From: Bacillota bacterium
GTDB lineage: Bacteria; Bacillota; Clostridia; Christensenellales; SZUA-584
NCBI GenBank assembly: GCA_023415915.1
Contig: JAEZIZ010000083.1
Coordinates: forward strand, 1 to 64,000
DNA length: 64,000 nucleotides
Direction: 5' to 3'
The translations under genes and the position numbers were made by a program. Shown piece after piece: positions 1 through 8,823 of the stretch. Each line of letters opens with the position of its first letter. The stretch's first letter is position 1. The notes below the pieces were generated by a model that saw only the letters and a program-made list of their open reading frames with translations, was not told the origin of the DNA and did no database searches.

Positions 1-47
1 ATGCTGCCGTTCTGTTCCTCTCGCGTATTCATATCGTTTGTGCTCAA
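1..47 (-). CDS. N-terminus of an unknown protein, cut by the window edge
   Basis: Only about 15 codons are visible. The most likely start is a TTG at 47-45, because an AGGTGG ribosome binding site lies 5 nt upstream. An in-frame ATG at 32-30 has no such site at a useful distance. A promoter at 77-105 serves it. The visible residues are hydrophilic (STNDMNTREEQNGS). In many Firmicutes an Asp23/Gls24 protein or acetyl-CoA carboxylase genes follow spoIIIAH, so an Asp23-like protein is a guess from gene order only. The identity cannot be settled inside this window. Confidence 0.45.
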   Translation of the reverse strand, partial: MSTNDMNTREEQNGS

Positions 48-76
48 ATATACCACCTCTTCTTATCCGTTAGATA

Positions 77-105
77 ATTATAACAGATGGGGCAGCTGAA
101 TACAA
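77..105 (-). promoter_or_regulatory. Sigma-A type promoter for the leftmost gene
   Basis: On the minus strand TTGTAT (100-105) and TATAAT (77-82) are separated by 17 nt. The promoter is followed by the AGGTGG ribosome binding site of the edge gene. It separates that gene from the sporulation operon. Confidence 0.65.
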
Positions 106-138
106 TCAACTTTAAATTACTTTAATATAATCGTAAAA

Positions 139-666
139 TTACTTCTGCAATATTATCTTTATGTTCTGAGCGGGCTCCTTTGTCTCGTCCCTGACTATTT
201 CGAGCACCTTTGCGGCCTGCTCCTTGGTTATTTCTTTAGCCTTCAGCACAACGTTTACCGACCCCGTCTGTACGGTGACTATTGCGTCCGAAAAGCCGCT
301 TGCCACGAGCAGACCCTCGATTGTAAGCTCAGATTCCATCGCCTTTACAATCTCGATTTTCTGATCCTGCGCTTCCTTAATGGTTTCCGCGTCGCTCCCC
401 TTGTTGGATATTATGCTGTCAAGGTACGCTATTTCAGTCTCGCGCACGTTTTCCCTGTTTGCCTTATAATCTGCAAAGTAATTCTGCGAGGAAATTACGG
501 CAACGTCGTCAGCCTGCAATGCGCCTTTAATATCGGTTGGGACCTTGTCGGCGACGTTTTCATCAGAGCCCGGGTTGCTCAGTATATAATTGATATAACC
601 GACTGCGACCAAAACGACTATTAAACCAGTAAGCAGCAGATACTTTTTAACCTTGCTATTTTTCAT
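139..666 (-). CDS. spoIIIAH: Stage III sporulation protein AH (SpoIIIAH)
   Basis: SpoIIIAH is the mother-cell protein that pairs with forespore SpoIIQ to form the channel between the two cells during engulfment. The 175-residue product has a short basic N-terminus, one membrane segment at about residues 8-26 and an extracytoplasmic domain ending in the ring-building fold typical of SpoIIIAH/SpoIIIAG. The start at 666 is chosen because GGGAAG lies 7 nt upstream; a further upstream in-frame start at 687 overlaps spoIIIAG without a site. It is the last gene of the spoIIIA operon here, 13 nt after spoIIIAG. It is somewhat shorter than the B. subtilis protein (218 residues). Confidence 0.93.
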   Translation of the reverse strand: MKNSKVKKYLLLTGLIVVLVAVGYINYILSNPGSDENVADKVPTDIKGALQADDVAVISSQNYFADYKANRENVRETEIAYLDSIISNKGSDAETIKEAQDQKIEIVKAMESELTIEGLLVASGFSDAIVTVQTGSVNVVLKAKEITKEQAAKVLEIVRDETKEPAQNIKIILQK

Positions 667-679
667 TATTCCACTTCCC

Positions 680-1288
680 TTATTCATTATTCATTTTATA
701 AACGTCGACCCTGTCCGGGCTGACGTTCAATACCGTTTCCACCGCTCGCAATAGGTTGAGCTTTACGCCAATATCGTCCGCTCCTTCGGCTACTACTATC
801 ACGCCCATTACTTTGGGGCTGTTCTCGCGCAACACAAGCGCGCTGGTGCCGCCGCTTCCGCTTATTGTCACAACGTTGCTCTGCGTGTTTTCAGTATTTA
901 CGGTGCTGGTGCCCGATTCGCCCGCGTTCGTCGTAGAAGAAGTCTGCTTATTCTCACTTATCGCAGGCACTATCTCCGGAGTCGATTCGTACGTTATAAA
1001 GACGTCAACCCTGCCCGCTCCTTCTATCGACGAAAGTATGTCCTCGAGCTTTGCTTCGAGGTCCTCTCCCTGCACCGCTTCTTTTACTGGCTGGGCGGGC
1101 GTTTCTTTTACCTTGCCGCTGTTGAATGAAGAGAAGTATATCGTGAGTATGATAACTACCAGCAGCAGTATCGCGACATACTGTATCTTTTTCTTCGTAT
1201 CCAGCTTTTTAAAAGACGATATAAGTTTTCCCGCCTTGCCCGTTATATCCGCTTTAGTTTCTTTGCTTTTTTCCTGTTGTTCCCCCAT
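680..1288 (-). CDS. spoIIIAG: Stage III sporulation protein AG (SpoIIIAG)
   Basis: SpoIIIAG is a membrane-anchored protein that forms a large ring in the mother-cell membrane facing the forespore. The 202-residue product has a cytoplasmic N-terminus of about 35 residues, a membrane segment near residues 36-55, and an outer domain. That domain contains a low-complexity Ser/Thr/Asn stretch (about 115-140) followed by a conserved segment with VMGVIVVAEGAD and a C-terminal DVYKMN motif typical of the family. The start at 1288 has GAGGG 7 nt upstream. It lies between spoIIIAF and spoIIIAH, as in all spoIIIA operons. Confidence 0.93.
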   Translation of the reverse strand: MGEQQEKSKETKADITGKAGKLISSFKKLDTKKKIQYVAILLLVVIILTIYFSSFNSGKVKETPAQPVKEAVQGEDLEAKLEDILSSIEGAGRVDVFITYESTPEIVPAISENKQTSSTTNAGESGTSTVNTENTQSNVVTISGSGGTSALVLRENSPKVMGVIVVAEGADDIGVKLNLLRAVETVLNVSPDRVDVYKMNNE

Positions 1289-1326
1289 AGCTTTTCCCTC
1301 GACCCTTTTCACTATAGATATTTATT

Positions 1327-1617
1327 TTATTCATCGCCCATATATACCTTAAAAATATAATCTCTATACGGAGACGCGTCGTAACTGTGCCCGCTTGTCT
1401 GCGTCATGCTGTTAACCGCATTTTTCAGTTCCTGCTCGAAATCAACGCCGCTAAATAGCTCGAAAAGCGGCGAGAGCATAAAGAGCGTAACCAGCACGCC
1501 CAGCACGACGGCGATATATTTTTTAATGGATGTTTCCGGCAGCAGCGAGCTTATAATAGCGCTGAAAAGCACTGCTATGGTAACGCTCACCGCCCAGGAT
1601 GAAAGAAAACCCTGCAT
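1327..1617 (-). CDS. spoIIIAF: Stage III sporulation protein AF, short form
   Basis: The product has two hydrophobic segments (about residues 7-27 and 33-55), then the motif FSGVDFEQELKNAV. This matches the membrane part of SpoIIIAF by position and character. At 96 residues it is about half the length of the B. subtilis protein (206 residues); the C-terminal soluble domain is missing. The stop (TAA) is followed after 38 nt by spoIIIAG. The start overlaps the region just after the spoIIIAE stop, with GAGGTAG as ribosome binding site. Assignment rests mainly on operon position. Confidence 0.85.
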   Translation of the reverse strand: MQGFLSSWAVSVTIAVLFSAIISSLLPETSIKKYIAVVLGVLVTLFMLSPLFELFSGVDFEQELKNAVNSMTQTSGHSYDASPYRDYIFKVYMGDE

Positions 1618-1620
1618 ATG

Positions 1621-2820
1621 CTACCTCAACATAACGTTCGTATTGCCCGCGCCTATTATTACGGCTACGGTTATGAAAAACATTGCGGCTGCGGCGACCA
1701 CCGCCGCGAAAAGCAGCAGCAGCACGTCCGCGGACTCGGTTGCGAACTTGCCTATAGATTTGCCGCCGACCGGCTCGAGCACCGCCCCTGCAAGCTTAAA
1801 CAAAAAGTAATGCGCCAGTATGCCGAACACGGGAGTTATAGCTATTGCCGCAATGATTATTATCCCTGCTATGCCTATCGCGTTCTTTATAAGCAGCGTG
1901 CAAGATATGAGCACGTCTACCGAGTCGGACACCATGCCGCCTATAATAGGAACGAGCTTGTCAATAGTATATTTGGCGGTCTTTATAGATATGCCATCGA
2001 ATGTGGAGCCTAGGAGCCCTTGTATCGCTATTATGCCTAAGAATATCGTAAAGCTTAACCCTATAGCCCATTTGACAATAGTCTTGATAAGCGCACAGAA
2101 GCCAGAAAGCTTAATGCTCGTAGAAAAGTTATTTATTATCGTAAACACCGTAAGCACTATAACGAGCGGCATTATTACGCTGCTGAAGAATATCGATATG
2201 CCTGTGGTAAGGAACACCGTAGCGGGGCTCAGTATCGCCGCGGACGTGATGCCGCCAAGCGCCGTCAGCAGCGTTATCAGCAGCGGAAAAAGCTCGGATG
2301 TAAACGACGTCATCGATTTTATAGCGCCCGCGCCTATCGAGAACGCTATGGAAAGTATGCCTATCGTTATTGTGCCTATTATCACGAACTGCGCCGTCTG
2401 CGCGGCCTTGGATACGCCGGTGTCGCCGAAAGACGGCTTGAAGTGGGTTATTATGCTGAACAGCAGCGCAATCACTATTATCTGCACTATCGCGGGTATG
2501 CTCTGCTTTACGCCGCCGAACATGGAATCGAGAACAAGCGAGTACACGTCGGCTATTTTAAAATCCGCGCCGCCTTTGGCGAGCATCGTTACAAAAGTCT
2601 TTAAGTCCGCGCCGCCCGTTATGGGGCGCAGCGTGTCTGCGTATTTGTTGAAATACTCCTCTATTTCATGAAGGTCGGCCGTACCCAGAGCGCTTTCTAT
2701 ATTGCGTGTTATCTCGTCCTCGAGCGCCCTGTCTATCTCGTCGTCGTCCGCTGCGAACGACGCCTTCGGAAACGCAAGCATGCAAAGCCCTATTAATAAT
2801 ATTATCACGGCTTTTTTCAT
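1621..2820 (-). CDS. spoIIIAE: Stage III sporulation protein AE (SpoIIIAE)
   Basis: A polytopic mother-cell membrane protein of the SpoIIIA-SpoIIQ complex that resembles a transporter permease. The 399-residue product starts with a signal-peptide-like segment ending in ASFAAD (about residues 3-22). A charged domain follows, then about eight hydrophobic segments from residue 105 on. The start at 2820 is set by the GGGAAG site just upstream and by the end of spoIIIAD at 2838; a longer reading would overlap spoIIIAD. It is the largest gene of the operon, as usual. Confidence 0.93.
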   Translation of the reverse strand: MKKAVIILLIGLCMLAFPKASFAADDDEIDRALEDEITRNIESALGTADLHEIEEYFNKYADTLRPITGGADLKTFVTMLAKGGADFKIADVYSLVLDSMFGGVKQSIPAIVQIIVIALLFSIITHFKPSFGDTGVSKAAQTAQFVIIGTITIGILSIAFSIGAGAIKSMTSFTSELFPLLITLLTALGGITSAAILSPATVFLTTGISIFFSSVIMPLVIVLTVFTIINNFSTSIKLSGFCALIKTIVKWAIGLSFTIFLGIIAIQGLLGSTFDGISIKTAKYTIDKLVPIIGGMVSDSVDVLISCTLLIKNAIGIAGIIIIAAIAITPVFGILAHYFLFKLAGAVLEPVGGKSIGKFATESADVLLLLFAAVVAAAAMFFITVAVIIGAGNTNVMLR

Positions 2821-2837
2821 ATGTTCTTCCCTAGAGT

Positions 2838-3224
2838 TTATCCAAGCAGGCCCAGCACCATGTTCATAAACGACGTAATCACCGGCAGCGAAAGTACGAT
2901 TATGAACACTCTTCCTGCAAGCTCGACCTTGGAAGCTATCGAGCCCTCCCCCGTATCCTTTAGCAGCTGCACGGCAAATTCGCATATATACGCTACGCCG
3001 ATAATCTTTAATACTACGGTAATGCTTTCGTATGGTATGTCGTACCTCGAGACTACGTCTCTTATATAGTCGACTGCGGTAACAAGGTAATCTAGAGCGT
3101 ATATGAAAATAATCAGGCCGGCCACCAGGCTTACCTGCATGCCAAGCTCCGGCTGCTTCTGTTTTATAGCTATCACCAGCACACCCGAGAGTATGCCTAT
3201 GAGCGCTATCTGTACTATCTCCAT
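2838..3224 (-). CDS. spoIIIAD: Stage III sporulation protein AD (SpoIIIAD)
   Basis: A 128-residue membrane protein with four hydrophobic segments, the typical size and layout of SpoIIIAD. Its ATG lies 1 nt after the stop of spoIIIAC and has no strong ribosome binding site of its own, which suggests translational coupling. Its exact role in the channel complex is unknown for the family. The segment around KIIGVAYICEFAVQLLKD is the well-conserved part of this family. Confidence 0.92.
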   Translation of the reverse strand: MEIVQIALIGILSGVLVIAIKQKQPELGMQVSLVAGLIIFIYALDYLVTAVDYIRDVVSRYDIPYESITVVLKIIGVAYICEFAVQLLKDTGEGSIASKVELAGRVFIIVLSLPVITSFMNMVLGLLG

Positions 3225-3225
3225 G

Positions 3226-3423
3226 TCAATACAGCCCGAATATGCGCTTTACGCTTTCAAACAGGTTGCCGACAAGATCTACGACCATTAGCAGAACAAT
3301 AACAAGCCCGGCTATGGTGGTGAGCAGCGCGATGTCGTCCCTGCCCGAGCGCACGAGCAGCGCGTGCAGTACGGCTATGAGTATGCCTATTGCGGCGATT
3401 CTGAATATTATATCTATGTTCAA
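3226..3423 (-). CDS. spoIIIAC: Stage III sporulation protein AC (SpoIIIAC)
   Basis: A 65-residue protein with two membrane helices, the standard size of SpoIIIAC. The start is a TTG at 3423, supported by AGGAGGG 6 nt upstream; the nearby ATG is in another frame. It lies between spoIIIAB and spoIIIAD, as in other spore formers. Confidence 0.92.
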   Translation of the reverse strand: MNIDIIFRIAAIGILIAVLHALLVRSGRDDIALLTTIAGLVIVLLMVVDLVGNLFESVKRIFGLY

Positions 3424-3436
3424 TCATATCCCTCCT

Positions 3437-3940
3437 CTATATCATCAGCAGTGCGATAAGCAGGCCGGCCAGCATGCCGGACGTATTGTATAGCCTGCAT
3501 TTCTTGCGTTTTTCCGTTTCCACTTCGCTTACGTAGCCGGCGAGCAGCTTTAAATATGCGCTCGACTGCCTCTCGCTCGGGTTCATGCACAATGTTTCTA
3601 TGGCGGCTCCTCCTGCGTACACTACGTTTAAGTCCTCTTTTGTGAGAAACGACAGGTGAAGCCCGTCAAAGCAGCACTTCCAGATGCCCGCGAACGCCTT
3701 CTGCGGCGAACCTTTAAGCATATGCGAGCAGCGGCGCAGGAATACGCCCAGTTCGCTGTCCCGGGGCGATTCGAGCGCTTTATAGAGCTCGAGGTTCATG
3801 CCCGTTATCCTGTCGGAAATATATATTAGCGACGACTGGAACTCCCTGAAAAATTCCAGCCTTTGCGACGTCCTCTTTGAAAGTAGCCGTCCTATATATG
3901 CGCACAGCGCCACTACCAAAAGGCACGCAAGCAGCTTCAT
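3437..3940 (-). CDS. spoIIIAB: Stage III sporulation protein AB (SpoIIIAB)
   Basis: A 167-residue protein with an N-terminal membrane segment (about 1-17), a helical cytoplasmic domain related in fold to GspF-type proteins of secretion systems, and a C-terminal membrane segment (GMLAGLLIALLMI). The start overlaps the stop of spoIIIAA by 4 nt and has GGGAG upstream. It probably anchors the ATPase SpoIIIAA at the membrane. Confidence 0.93.
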   Translation of the reverse strand: MKLLACLLVVALCAYIGRLLSKRTSQRLEFFREFQSSLIYISDRITGMNLELYKALESPRDSELGVFLRRCSHMLKGSPQKAFAGIWKCCFDGLHLSFLTKEDLNVVYAGGAAIETLCMNPSERQSSAYLKLLAGYVSEVETEKRKKCRLYNTSGMLAGLLIALLMI

Positions 3941-4923
3941 ATGTATTCTCCCTTCAGCCGGAACGGCTCTTTCAATAATCCTTGTCCAAACCTGTCGTGT
4001 ATCTGCGCGATTGTGATCCTTCCCAACGCGGCTGAGAGTACGACATACGCGTCAAACAGTTTTTCATCGAATAACTGCCTGAAAAACAGCCTTTTTAGCA
4101 GGCACTCAAGGTCAGGCGCATGAGCGGTAGTCACCATTACCACGCCTGCGTTTGTTACCTCGCGCATAGCCTCAAGGTCGGCGCTCTTGCCTATCTCGTC
4201 GGTGACTATTACGTCGGGAGACAGCGCGCGCAGCGCCATAAATACGCCCTCGTGCTTGGGCACTCCCGAAATAACGTCGGTCTCTACTCCCACGTCGAAC
4301 AGCGCCCGCCCGTAAACGCTTGCCGCAAGCTCCTGCCGCTCGTCGATAAGCGACACCTTGCAGGGGTTAAGCCCGTCGCCGCTTCCGGCACTCCTCGCAA
4401 TATCGCGCGCGAGCGTAGTCTTACCGAGCTTAGGCGCGGAGATAACAAGCGTGCTGAGCAAGCGCCCTTCTTCAGATATATATGGCAGCAGCGCTTTTGA
4501 TATGCCTGCGGTCTCCCTCGGTATGCGGAAATTGATGCCGTTTATGCTCTTATACGACTTAACAGTGCCTGCTGACTGCACTGCGCTGCCCGCTATACCC
4601 GCGCGTATGCCGCTGTTAAGCGTCAGAAAACCCTGCCTTAAATCGTCCTCAAAAGCGTACGCCGATTTGCCTGTTATCGCGCTGAACGTCTGCTCTATCT
4701 CCGCTTCGCTCAATATCATTCCGCCGCCGTCAAGCGAACCGTCCGGGCTTACGCGGTAACCTTTTTCGCACGTGTATACCATAAGCGGTTTTGCGGCGCG
4801 CAGCCGTATTTCTTCCGCGCGCGATGCGAATTCTTCAGAGATGTTTGAAAGCGCCGAGAATATGCGCTCGGGAAGGTATTTTTCAAGAGCGTTTTTCCAA
4901 TTCAGTTTCATGTTAACGTTCAT
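3937..4923 (-). CDS. spoIIIAA: Stage III sporulation protein AA, secretion-type ATPase
   Basis: The ATPase of the SpoIIIA complex, related to type II/IV secretion ATPases. About 328 residues are present, with a P-loop SAPKLGKTT near residue 165, LIDERQE, and a Walker B-like VIVTDEIG. It is the first gene of the operon, driven by a sigma-E-like promoter. Neither candidate start (4923 or 4911) has a ribosome binding site; the -10 box ends only 6 nt before 4923, so the mRNA may be leaderless. A start further upstream would lie inside the leu terminator and is unlikely. Confidence 0.93.
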   Translation of the reverse strand: MNVNMKLNWKNALEKYLPERIFSALSNISEEFASRAEEIRLRAAKPLMVYTCEKGYRVSPDGSLDGGGMILSEAEIEQTFSAITGKSAYAFEDDLRQGFLTLNSGIRAGIAGSAVQSAGTVKSYKSINGINFRIPRETAGISKALLPYISEEGRLLSTLVISAPKLGKTTLARDIARSAGSGDGLNPCKVSLIDERQELAASVYGRALFDVGVETDVISGVPKHEGVFMALRALSPDVIVTDEIGKSADLEAMREVTNAGVVMVTTAHAPDLECLLKRLFFRQLFDEKLFDAYVVLSAALGRITIAQIHDRFGQGLLKEPFRLKGEYI

Positions 4924-4929
4924 GGTTAA

Positions 4930-4959
4930 TGTATATGTATATAAGGAAGTGTTTATAAC
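4930..4959 (-). promoter_or_regulatory. Candidate sigma-E promoter of the spoIIIA operon
   Basis: On the minus strand GTTATAA (4953-4959) and CATATACA (4930-4937) are separated by 15 nt. This resembles the sigma-E pattern KMATATT / CATAYAHT. Sigma-E control of spoIIIA is established in B. subtilis; the exact boxes here are inferred. Confidence 0.5.
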
Positions 4960-4985
4960 GAAACGGTTCGACGGTAAAACCGGGC

Positions 4986-5020
4986 AAAAAAATAAGCGTA
5001 CAGACAAATGCCCGTACGCT
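4986..5020 (-). terminator. Intrinsic terminator of the leu operon
   Basis: On the minus strand a hairpin with AGCGTAC/GTACGCT arms (4995-5020) is followed by TTATTTTTTT. It lies 13 nt past the leuD stop. Confidence 0.85.
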
Positions 5021-5033
5021 GCTTAAGCTTAAA

Positions 5034-5510
5034 TCACTTTCCTGAGATATACCCTATAAGGCCGTTTGACTCGATTATCTTGCGCATAAACGGAGGGAAC
5101 GGCTCGGCCTTTGAAGTTACCCCTTTTGTTATATTGCGTATTATGCCGTTTTCGAGGTCTACCTCCAGCTCGTCGCCGCTGTCGGCGCTTTTCACAGCCT
5201 CCGGGCATTCGAGTATAGGCAGGCCGATGTTTATCGCGTTCCTGAAGAATATGCGCGCGAACGAATTGGCGATGACGCAGTACACTCCCGACGCTTTTAT
5301 CGCTATCGGCGCGTGCTCCCTTGAAGAGCCGCAGCCGAAGTTGTTTTCCGCGACTATGATGTCGCCCTTCCTTACAGTCTTTGAAAAGTCTGCGTCTATA
5401 TCCTCCATGCAGTGGGACGCAAGCTCGCCCGGGTCGGATGTGTTAAGGTATCTTGCCGGTATTATTACGTCGGTGTCCACATTGCTGCCGTATTTATATA
5501 CTTTGCCCAT
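5034..5510 (-). CDS. leuD: 3-isopropylmalate dehydratase small subunit
   Basis: Together with LeuC it isomerises 2-isopropylmalate to 3-isopropylmalate in leucine synthesis. At 158 residues it is the short type found in Clostridia and archaea. It shows [13 protein letters not shown] near the start and the swivelling-domain motif [11 protein letters not shown] at about residues 57-67. The start at 5510, 5 nt after the leuC stop, is chosen because the family begins with this [12 protein letters not shown] segment. It is the last gene of the T-box-controlled leu operon. Confidence 0.95.
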   Translation of the reverse strand: MGKVYKYGSNVDTDVIIPARYLNTSDPGELASHCMEDIDADFSKTVRKGDIIVAENNFGCGSSREHAPIAIKASGVYCVIANSFARIFFRNAINIGLPILECPEAVKSADSGDELEVDLENGIIRNITKGVTSKAEPFPPFMRKIIESNGLIGYISGK

Positions 5511-5515
5511 ATTTG

Positions 5516-6781
5516 TTACCTCGCTATGTTTTCGGGATTTTCTATTCTGCCGGTAAGCGCGGAAGCTGCCGCCACCGCCGGGCTCGCGAGATATACCTCG
5601 GATTTTACATGCCCCATCCTGCCGACGAAGTTCCTGTTGGTAGTTGATACCGCCCTCTCGCCCGCCGCGAGTATGCCCATGTGGCCGCCGAGGCACGGCC
5701 CGCAGGTCGGCGTGGAGAACACGGCGCCCGCTTTAACGAAATCCGCCACGAGCCCTTCTTCCAGCGCCTGAAGGTATATTGCCTGCGTGCCGGGAATCAC
5801 TATTGCCCTAACGCCTTTTTTTACCCGCTTGCCGCGCAGTATATCCGCCGCTATACGCAAGTCGGATATGCGCCCGTTGGTGCACGAGCCTATCACGACC
5901 TGGTCTATCCTTATATCGCCTACTTCGTCAATAGTTCTTGCGTTTTCGGGAAGGTGCGGAAACGCGACAGTGGGGCGCAGCGATGAGAGGTCTATGGTAA
6001 TTACTCTTTCATACTCCGCGTCCTCGTCCGCTTGAAATACTTTATACGGCCTTGAAGAGTGCTCTTTCACATAGGAAACAGTCTGTTCGTCCACGGGGAA
6101 TATACCGTTTTTAGCGCCCGCTTCAATAGCCATGTTGCAGACGGTGAACCTGTCGTCCATTGAAAGGCTGTTTATACCGTCTCCCGCGAACTCAATAGAC
6201 TTATACAGCGCGCCGTCCACGCCTATAAGCCCTATTATATGGAGTATAAGGTCTTTGCCCGACACCCATTTCTGCGGCTTGCCGGTGAGCGCGAACTTTA
6301 TTGCGGACGGCACCTTGAACCAGCATTTGCCCGTAGCCATTACTGCCGCGAGGTCTGTGCTCCCTACGCCGGTGGAAAAAGCGCCGAGCGCCCCGTAGGT
6401 GCACGTATGCGAATCCGCGCCGATTATCGCGTCTCCCGGTACGGCAAGGCCTTTTTCGGGTATGAGGCAGTGCTCTATGCCCATTTCGCCTATCTCAAAG
6501 TAGTTTTCTATCTGCTGCTCGCATGCGAACTCGCGCATCATACTGCACTGCTCGGCAGCTTTTATATCCTTGTTGGGCGTAAAGTGGTCGGGAATCAAAG
6601 CCACTTTATTCCTGTCAAAAACGGCCTTCTTCCCCGTTTTTGCAAACTCCTTTATCGCCACGGGCGCGGTGATATCGTTGCCGAAAGCAAGATCGATATC
6701 CGCCTCGATAAACTGCCCGGCGTGCACTTCGGAAAGCCCCGACTTAAACGCAAGTATTTTTTGTGTTATCGTCATCCCCAT
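5516..6781 (-). CDS. leuC: 3-isopropylmalate dehydratase large subunit
   Basis: An aconitase-family subunit carrying the catalytic [4Fe-4S] cluster. The 421-residue product is of the shorter (homoaconitase/clostridial) type. It has the substrate-binding motif [11 protein letters not shown], the first cluster cysteine in GSCTNGR (near residue 299) and the CGPC pair in CGPCLGGH (near 360). The start at 6781 has GGAGG upstream and follows the leuA stop by only 4 nt, so leuA, leuC and leuD form one transcript. Confidence 0.96.
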   Translation of the reverse strand: MGMTITQKILAFKSGLSEVHAGQFIEADIDLAFGNDITAPVAIKEFAKTGKKAVFDRNKVALIPDHFTPNKDIKAAEQCSMMREFACEQQIENYFEIGEMGIEHCLIPEKGLAVPGDAIIGADSHTCTYGALGAFSTGVGSTDLAAVMATGKCWFKVPSAIKFALTGKPQKWVSGKDLILHIIGLIGVDGALYKSIEFAGDGINSLSMDDRFTVCNMAIEAGAKNGIFPVDEQTVSYVKEHSSRPYKVFQADEDAEYERVITIDLSSLRPTVAFPHLPENARTIDEVGDIRIDQVVIGSCTNGRISDLRIAADILRGKRVKKGVRAIVIPGTQAIYLQALEEGLVADFVKAGAVFSTPTCGPCLGGHMGILAAGERAVSTTNRNFVGRMGHVKSEVYLASPAVAAASALTGRIENPENIAR

Positions 6782-6785
6782 GCTT

Positions 6786-8303
6786 TTAGCCCTCCAGCTT
6801 TGTTTCGTAGCAGTACCTGTTTATCGCGTCTATATACGCCCTGACGCTTGCTTCGACTATATCGGTGGAAAGTCCGCGGCCCCTCACCTTCTTGCCGTCC
6901 TTATCCAGCTTTACTACGACTTCGCCCTGAGCGTCCTTGCCGCCTGTTACGGAGCGGACGATATAGTCTTCCAGCTTAAAGCTTAAGCCGGTGCACCGCT
7001 CTATCGCGTTGAAGGATGCGTCCACAGGCCCGTCGCCCGTTGCGGCCTCTTCGAGCACTTCGTCTCCGCGCAGCAGCTTTACTACGGCTGTAGACGTCAT
7101 CTTGTTGCCGCTGTTAATAACGAACGCGTCGAATACATATTCGCTGGGCACGGTGAACGCGTCGTGCTCCACAAGCGCCCTTAAGTCCATATCCGATACG
7201 TCCTTTTTCCTGTCCGCAAGCTGCTTGAACTTTTCGAAATAATATTCGAGCTTTTCTTCATCCGGCATAAACCCTAAGGACTTGAGCCGCTCTTCAAAAG
7301 CGTGCTTGCCCGAATGCTTGCCCAGCACTATAGTATTCTCAGGCAGGCCGATAGATTCCGGTGTCATTATCTCATATGTCTTTTTATTTGCCAACACCCC
7401 GTGCTGGTGTATGCCCGCCTCGTGAGCAAAAGCGTTTGCGCCGACTACGGCTTTGTTGGGCTGCACAGACACGCCGGTGATGGCGGACACAAGGCGCGAA
7501 GCGTTGTATATCTGCCGCGTGTCTATATTTGTAGTGTAATCGTAAAGGTCGCGCCGCGTTGCTATCGCCATTACTACTTCTTCGAGCGCCGCGTTGCCCG
7601 CCCTTTCGCCTATTCCGTTTATCGTGCACTCTATCTGGTCTACGCCCGCGCGCACCGCGGCGAGCGTATTGGCGGCGGCAAGGCCCAAGTCGTTGTGGCA
7701 ATGCACTGAAATATCAACTTTCTCTATGCCGCGCACGTTGTTCTTAATTCCCGATATGAGCTCGTAGAATTCTTCAGGAGTCGAGTAGCCTACCGTATCG
7801 GGAATATTTATGCATGTAGCGCCCGCTTTTATTACGCCTTCAAACACCCTGTAAAGGAAACCGGGTTCGCTCCGCGATGCGTCTTCCGCCGAGAACTCTA
7901 CGTCCGGGCAAAGATTTCTCGCGTATTTAACCATATTTACCGCCTGCGCAAGCACGTCGTCGGGGCTCATCTTCAATTTGTACTGCATGTGTATCGGTGA
8001 CGTCGCGATAAACGTGTGTATCCTCGGCAATTTTGCTTTTTTAACGGCCTCCCATGAACGGTCGATATCTTTTTCGAGAGCGCGCGAAAGGCTAGCGACT
8101 CGCGTTTCCTTAACAGCGTCGGCGATCTTTTTGACCGAAATGAAGTCTCCGGGCGAGGCTATAGCAAACCCGGCCTCGATAACGTCGACTTTTAGCTTTT
8201 CAAGCTGATGCGCCACCTCTATCTTTTCCTGCAGGTTCATGCTGCATCCAGGCGACTGTTCGCCGTCTCTGAGCGTAGTGTCGAAAATCTTGATGGTTTT
8301 CAT
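6786..8303 (-). CDS. leuA: 2-isopropylmalate synthase
   Basis: Condenses acetyl-CoA with 2-oxoisovalerate, the committed step of leucine synthesis. The 505-residue protein starts with the TIM-barrel signature [14 protein letters not shown], carries the HCHNDLG metal-binding motif (near residue 203) and ends in the LeuA dimer / leucine-feedback domain. The start is the ATG at 8303 with AGGAG 7 nt upstream. It is preceded by a leucine-type T-box leader. leuB, needed for the next step after LeuCD, is not in this window. Confidence 0.96.
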   Translation of the reverse strand: MKTIKIFDTTLRDGEQSPGCSMNLQEKIEVAHQLEKLKVDVIEAGFAIASPGDFISVKKIADAVKETRVASLSRALEKDIDRSWEAVKKAKLPRIHTFIATSPIHMQYKLKMSPDDVLAQAVNMVKYARNLCPDVEFSAEDASRSEPGFLYRVFEGVIKAGATCINIPDTVGYSTPEEFYELISGIKNNVRGIEKVDISVHCHNDLGLAAANTLAAVRAGVDQIECTINGIGERAGNAALEEVVMAIATRRDLYDYTTNIDTRQIYNASRLVSAITGVSVQPNKAVVGANAFAHEAGIHQHGVLANKKTYEIMTPESIGLPENTIVLGKHSGKHAFEERLKSLGFMPDEEKLEYYFEKFKQLADRKKDVSDMDLRALVEHDAFTVPSEYVFDAFVINSGNKMTSTAVVKLLRGDEVLEEAATGDGPVDASFNAIERCTGLSFKLEDYIVRSVTGGKDAQGEVVVKLDKDGKKVRGRGLSTDIVEASVRAYIDAINRYCYETKLEG

Positions 8304-8361
8304 GATCAATCTCCTTTATTGTTTATTCAGGCTGATCGTGACGAGAAGCACCTTTCCGGGT

Positions 8362-8645
8362 AAATAAAAAAGCCCTTCGTCTGTACAGAGACGAAAGACC
8401 CGCGGTACCACTCTGCTTGCGGCAAATAAAGCCGCCAGCTTATCAGGGCACAACATGATGCCCGTACCCGTGTAACGTTGAGTCACGACGTCTGCGCTTA
8501 ATATCACGCCTTCAGATTAAGGTGATTATTCGGCGCAGCGGCTTCGGAGCGAGCTTCACCGGGTTTTGTCTGCCGCCTTTCACCGATACGGCGGCTCTCT
8601 GGAAAACAAAATTACCGATTACTGTTCCCCATCACAGCCTTTGGT
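8362..8645 (-). promoter_or_regulatory. T-box leader of leuA-leuC-leuD (leucine type)
   Basis: The leader carries the T-box antiterminator sequence TGGTACCGCGGG (8399-8410). An intrinsic terminator follows, with arms near 8374-8382 and 8389-8397 and a T-run at 8365-8370. Upstream lie Stem I features: AGTA near 8620, an AGAGAG motif followed by a GCCGCC/GGCGGC stem, and CTC leucine triplets (8551-8553, 8547-8549) in a GAAGCTCGC context that fit a leucine specifier. Uncharged tRNA-Leu would pair with the leader and allow read-through. Confidence 0.93.
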
Positions 8646-8651
8646 TAACGT

Positions 8652-8681
8652 ATTATAATGCACGTACAAGCTGCCTGTCAA
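8652..8681 (-). promoter_or_regulatory. Strong sigma-A promoter of the leu operon
   Basis: A perfect TTGACA (8676-8681) and a perfect TATAAT (8652-8657) with an 18-nt spacer. It lies just upstream of the T-box leader. Confidence 0.88.
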
Positions 8682-8757
8682 TATATAATATCGTTTATTT
8701 TTCCAAACATATTCAGTAAAATTACTTTTTTCTGCGGTTTTAGGTCCGGCAAGATGA

Positions 8758-8788
8758 AGAAAAGCCGCGCGGCGACGCCGCGCGGCTT
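8758..8788 (-). terminator. Intrinsic terminator of hppA
   Basis: A perfect 12-bp GC-rich hairpin (8762-8773 with 8777-8788) followed on the minus strand by TTTTC. It lies 35 nt after the hppA stop. Confidence 0.88.
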
Positions 8789-8823
8789 AATACTTGTCCA
8801 AAACGGAACTAAACAGTTGCCGA

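Noticed and set aside
5034..5696. Longer reading of leuD (start at 5696)
   Set aside because: The extra 62 residues overlap leuC and have no match to the family; the ATG at 5510 gives the usual length.
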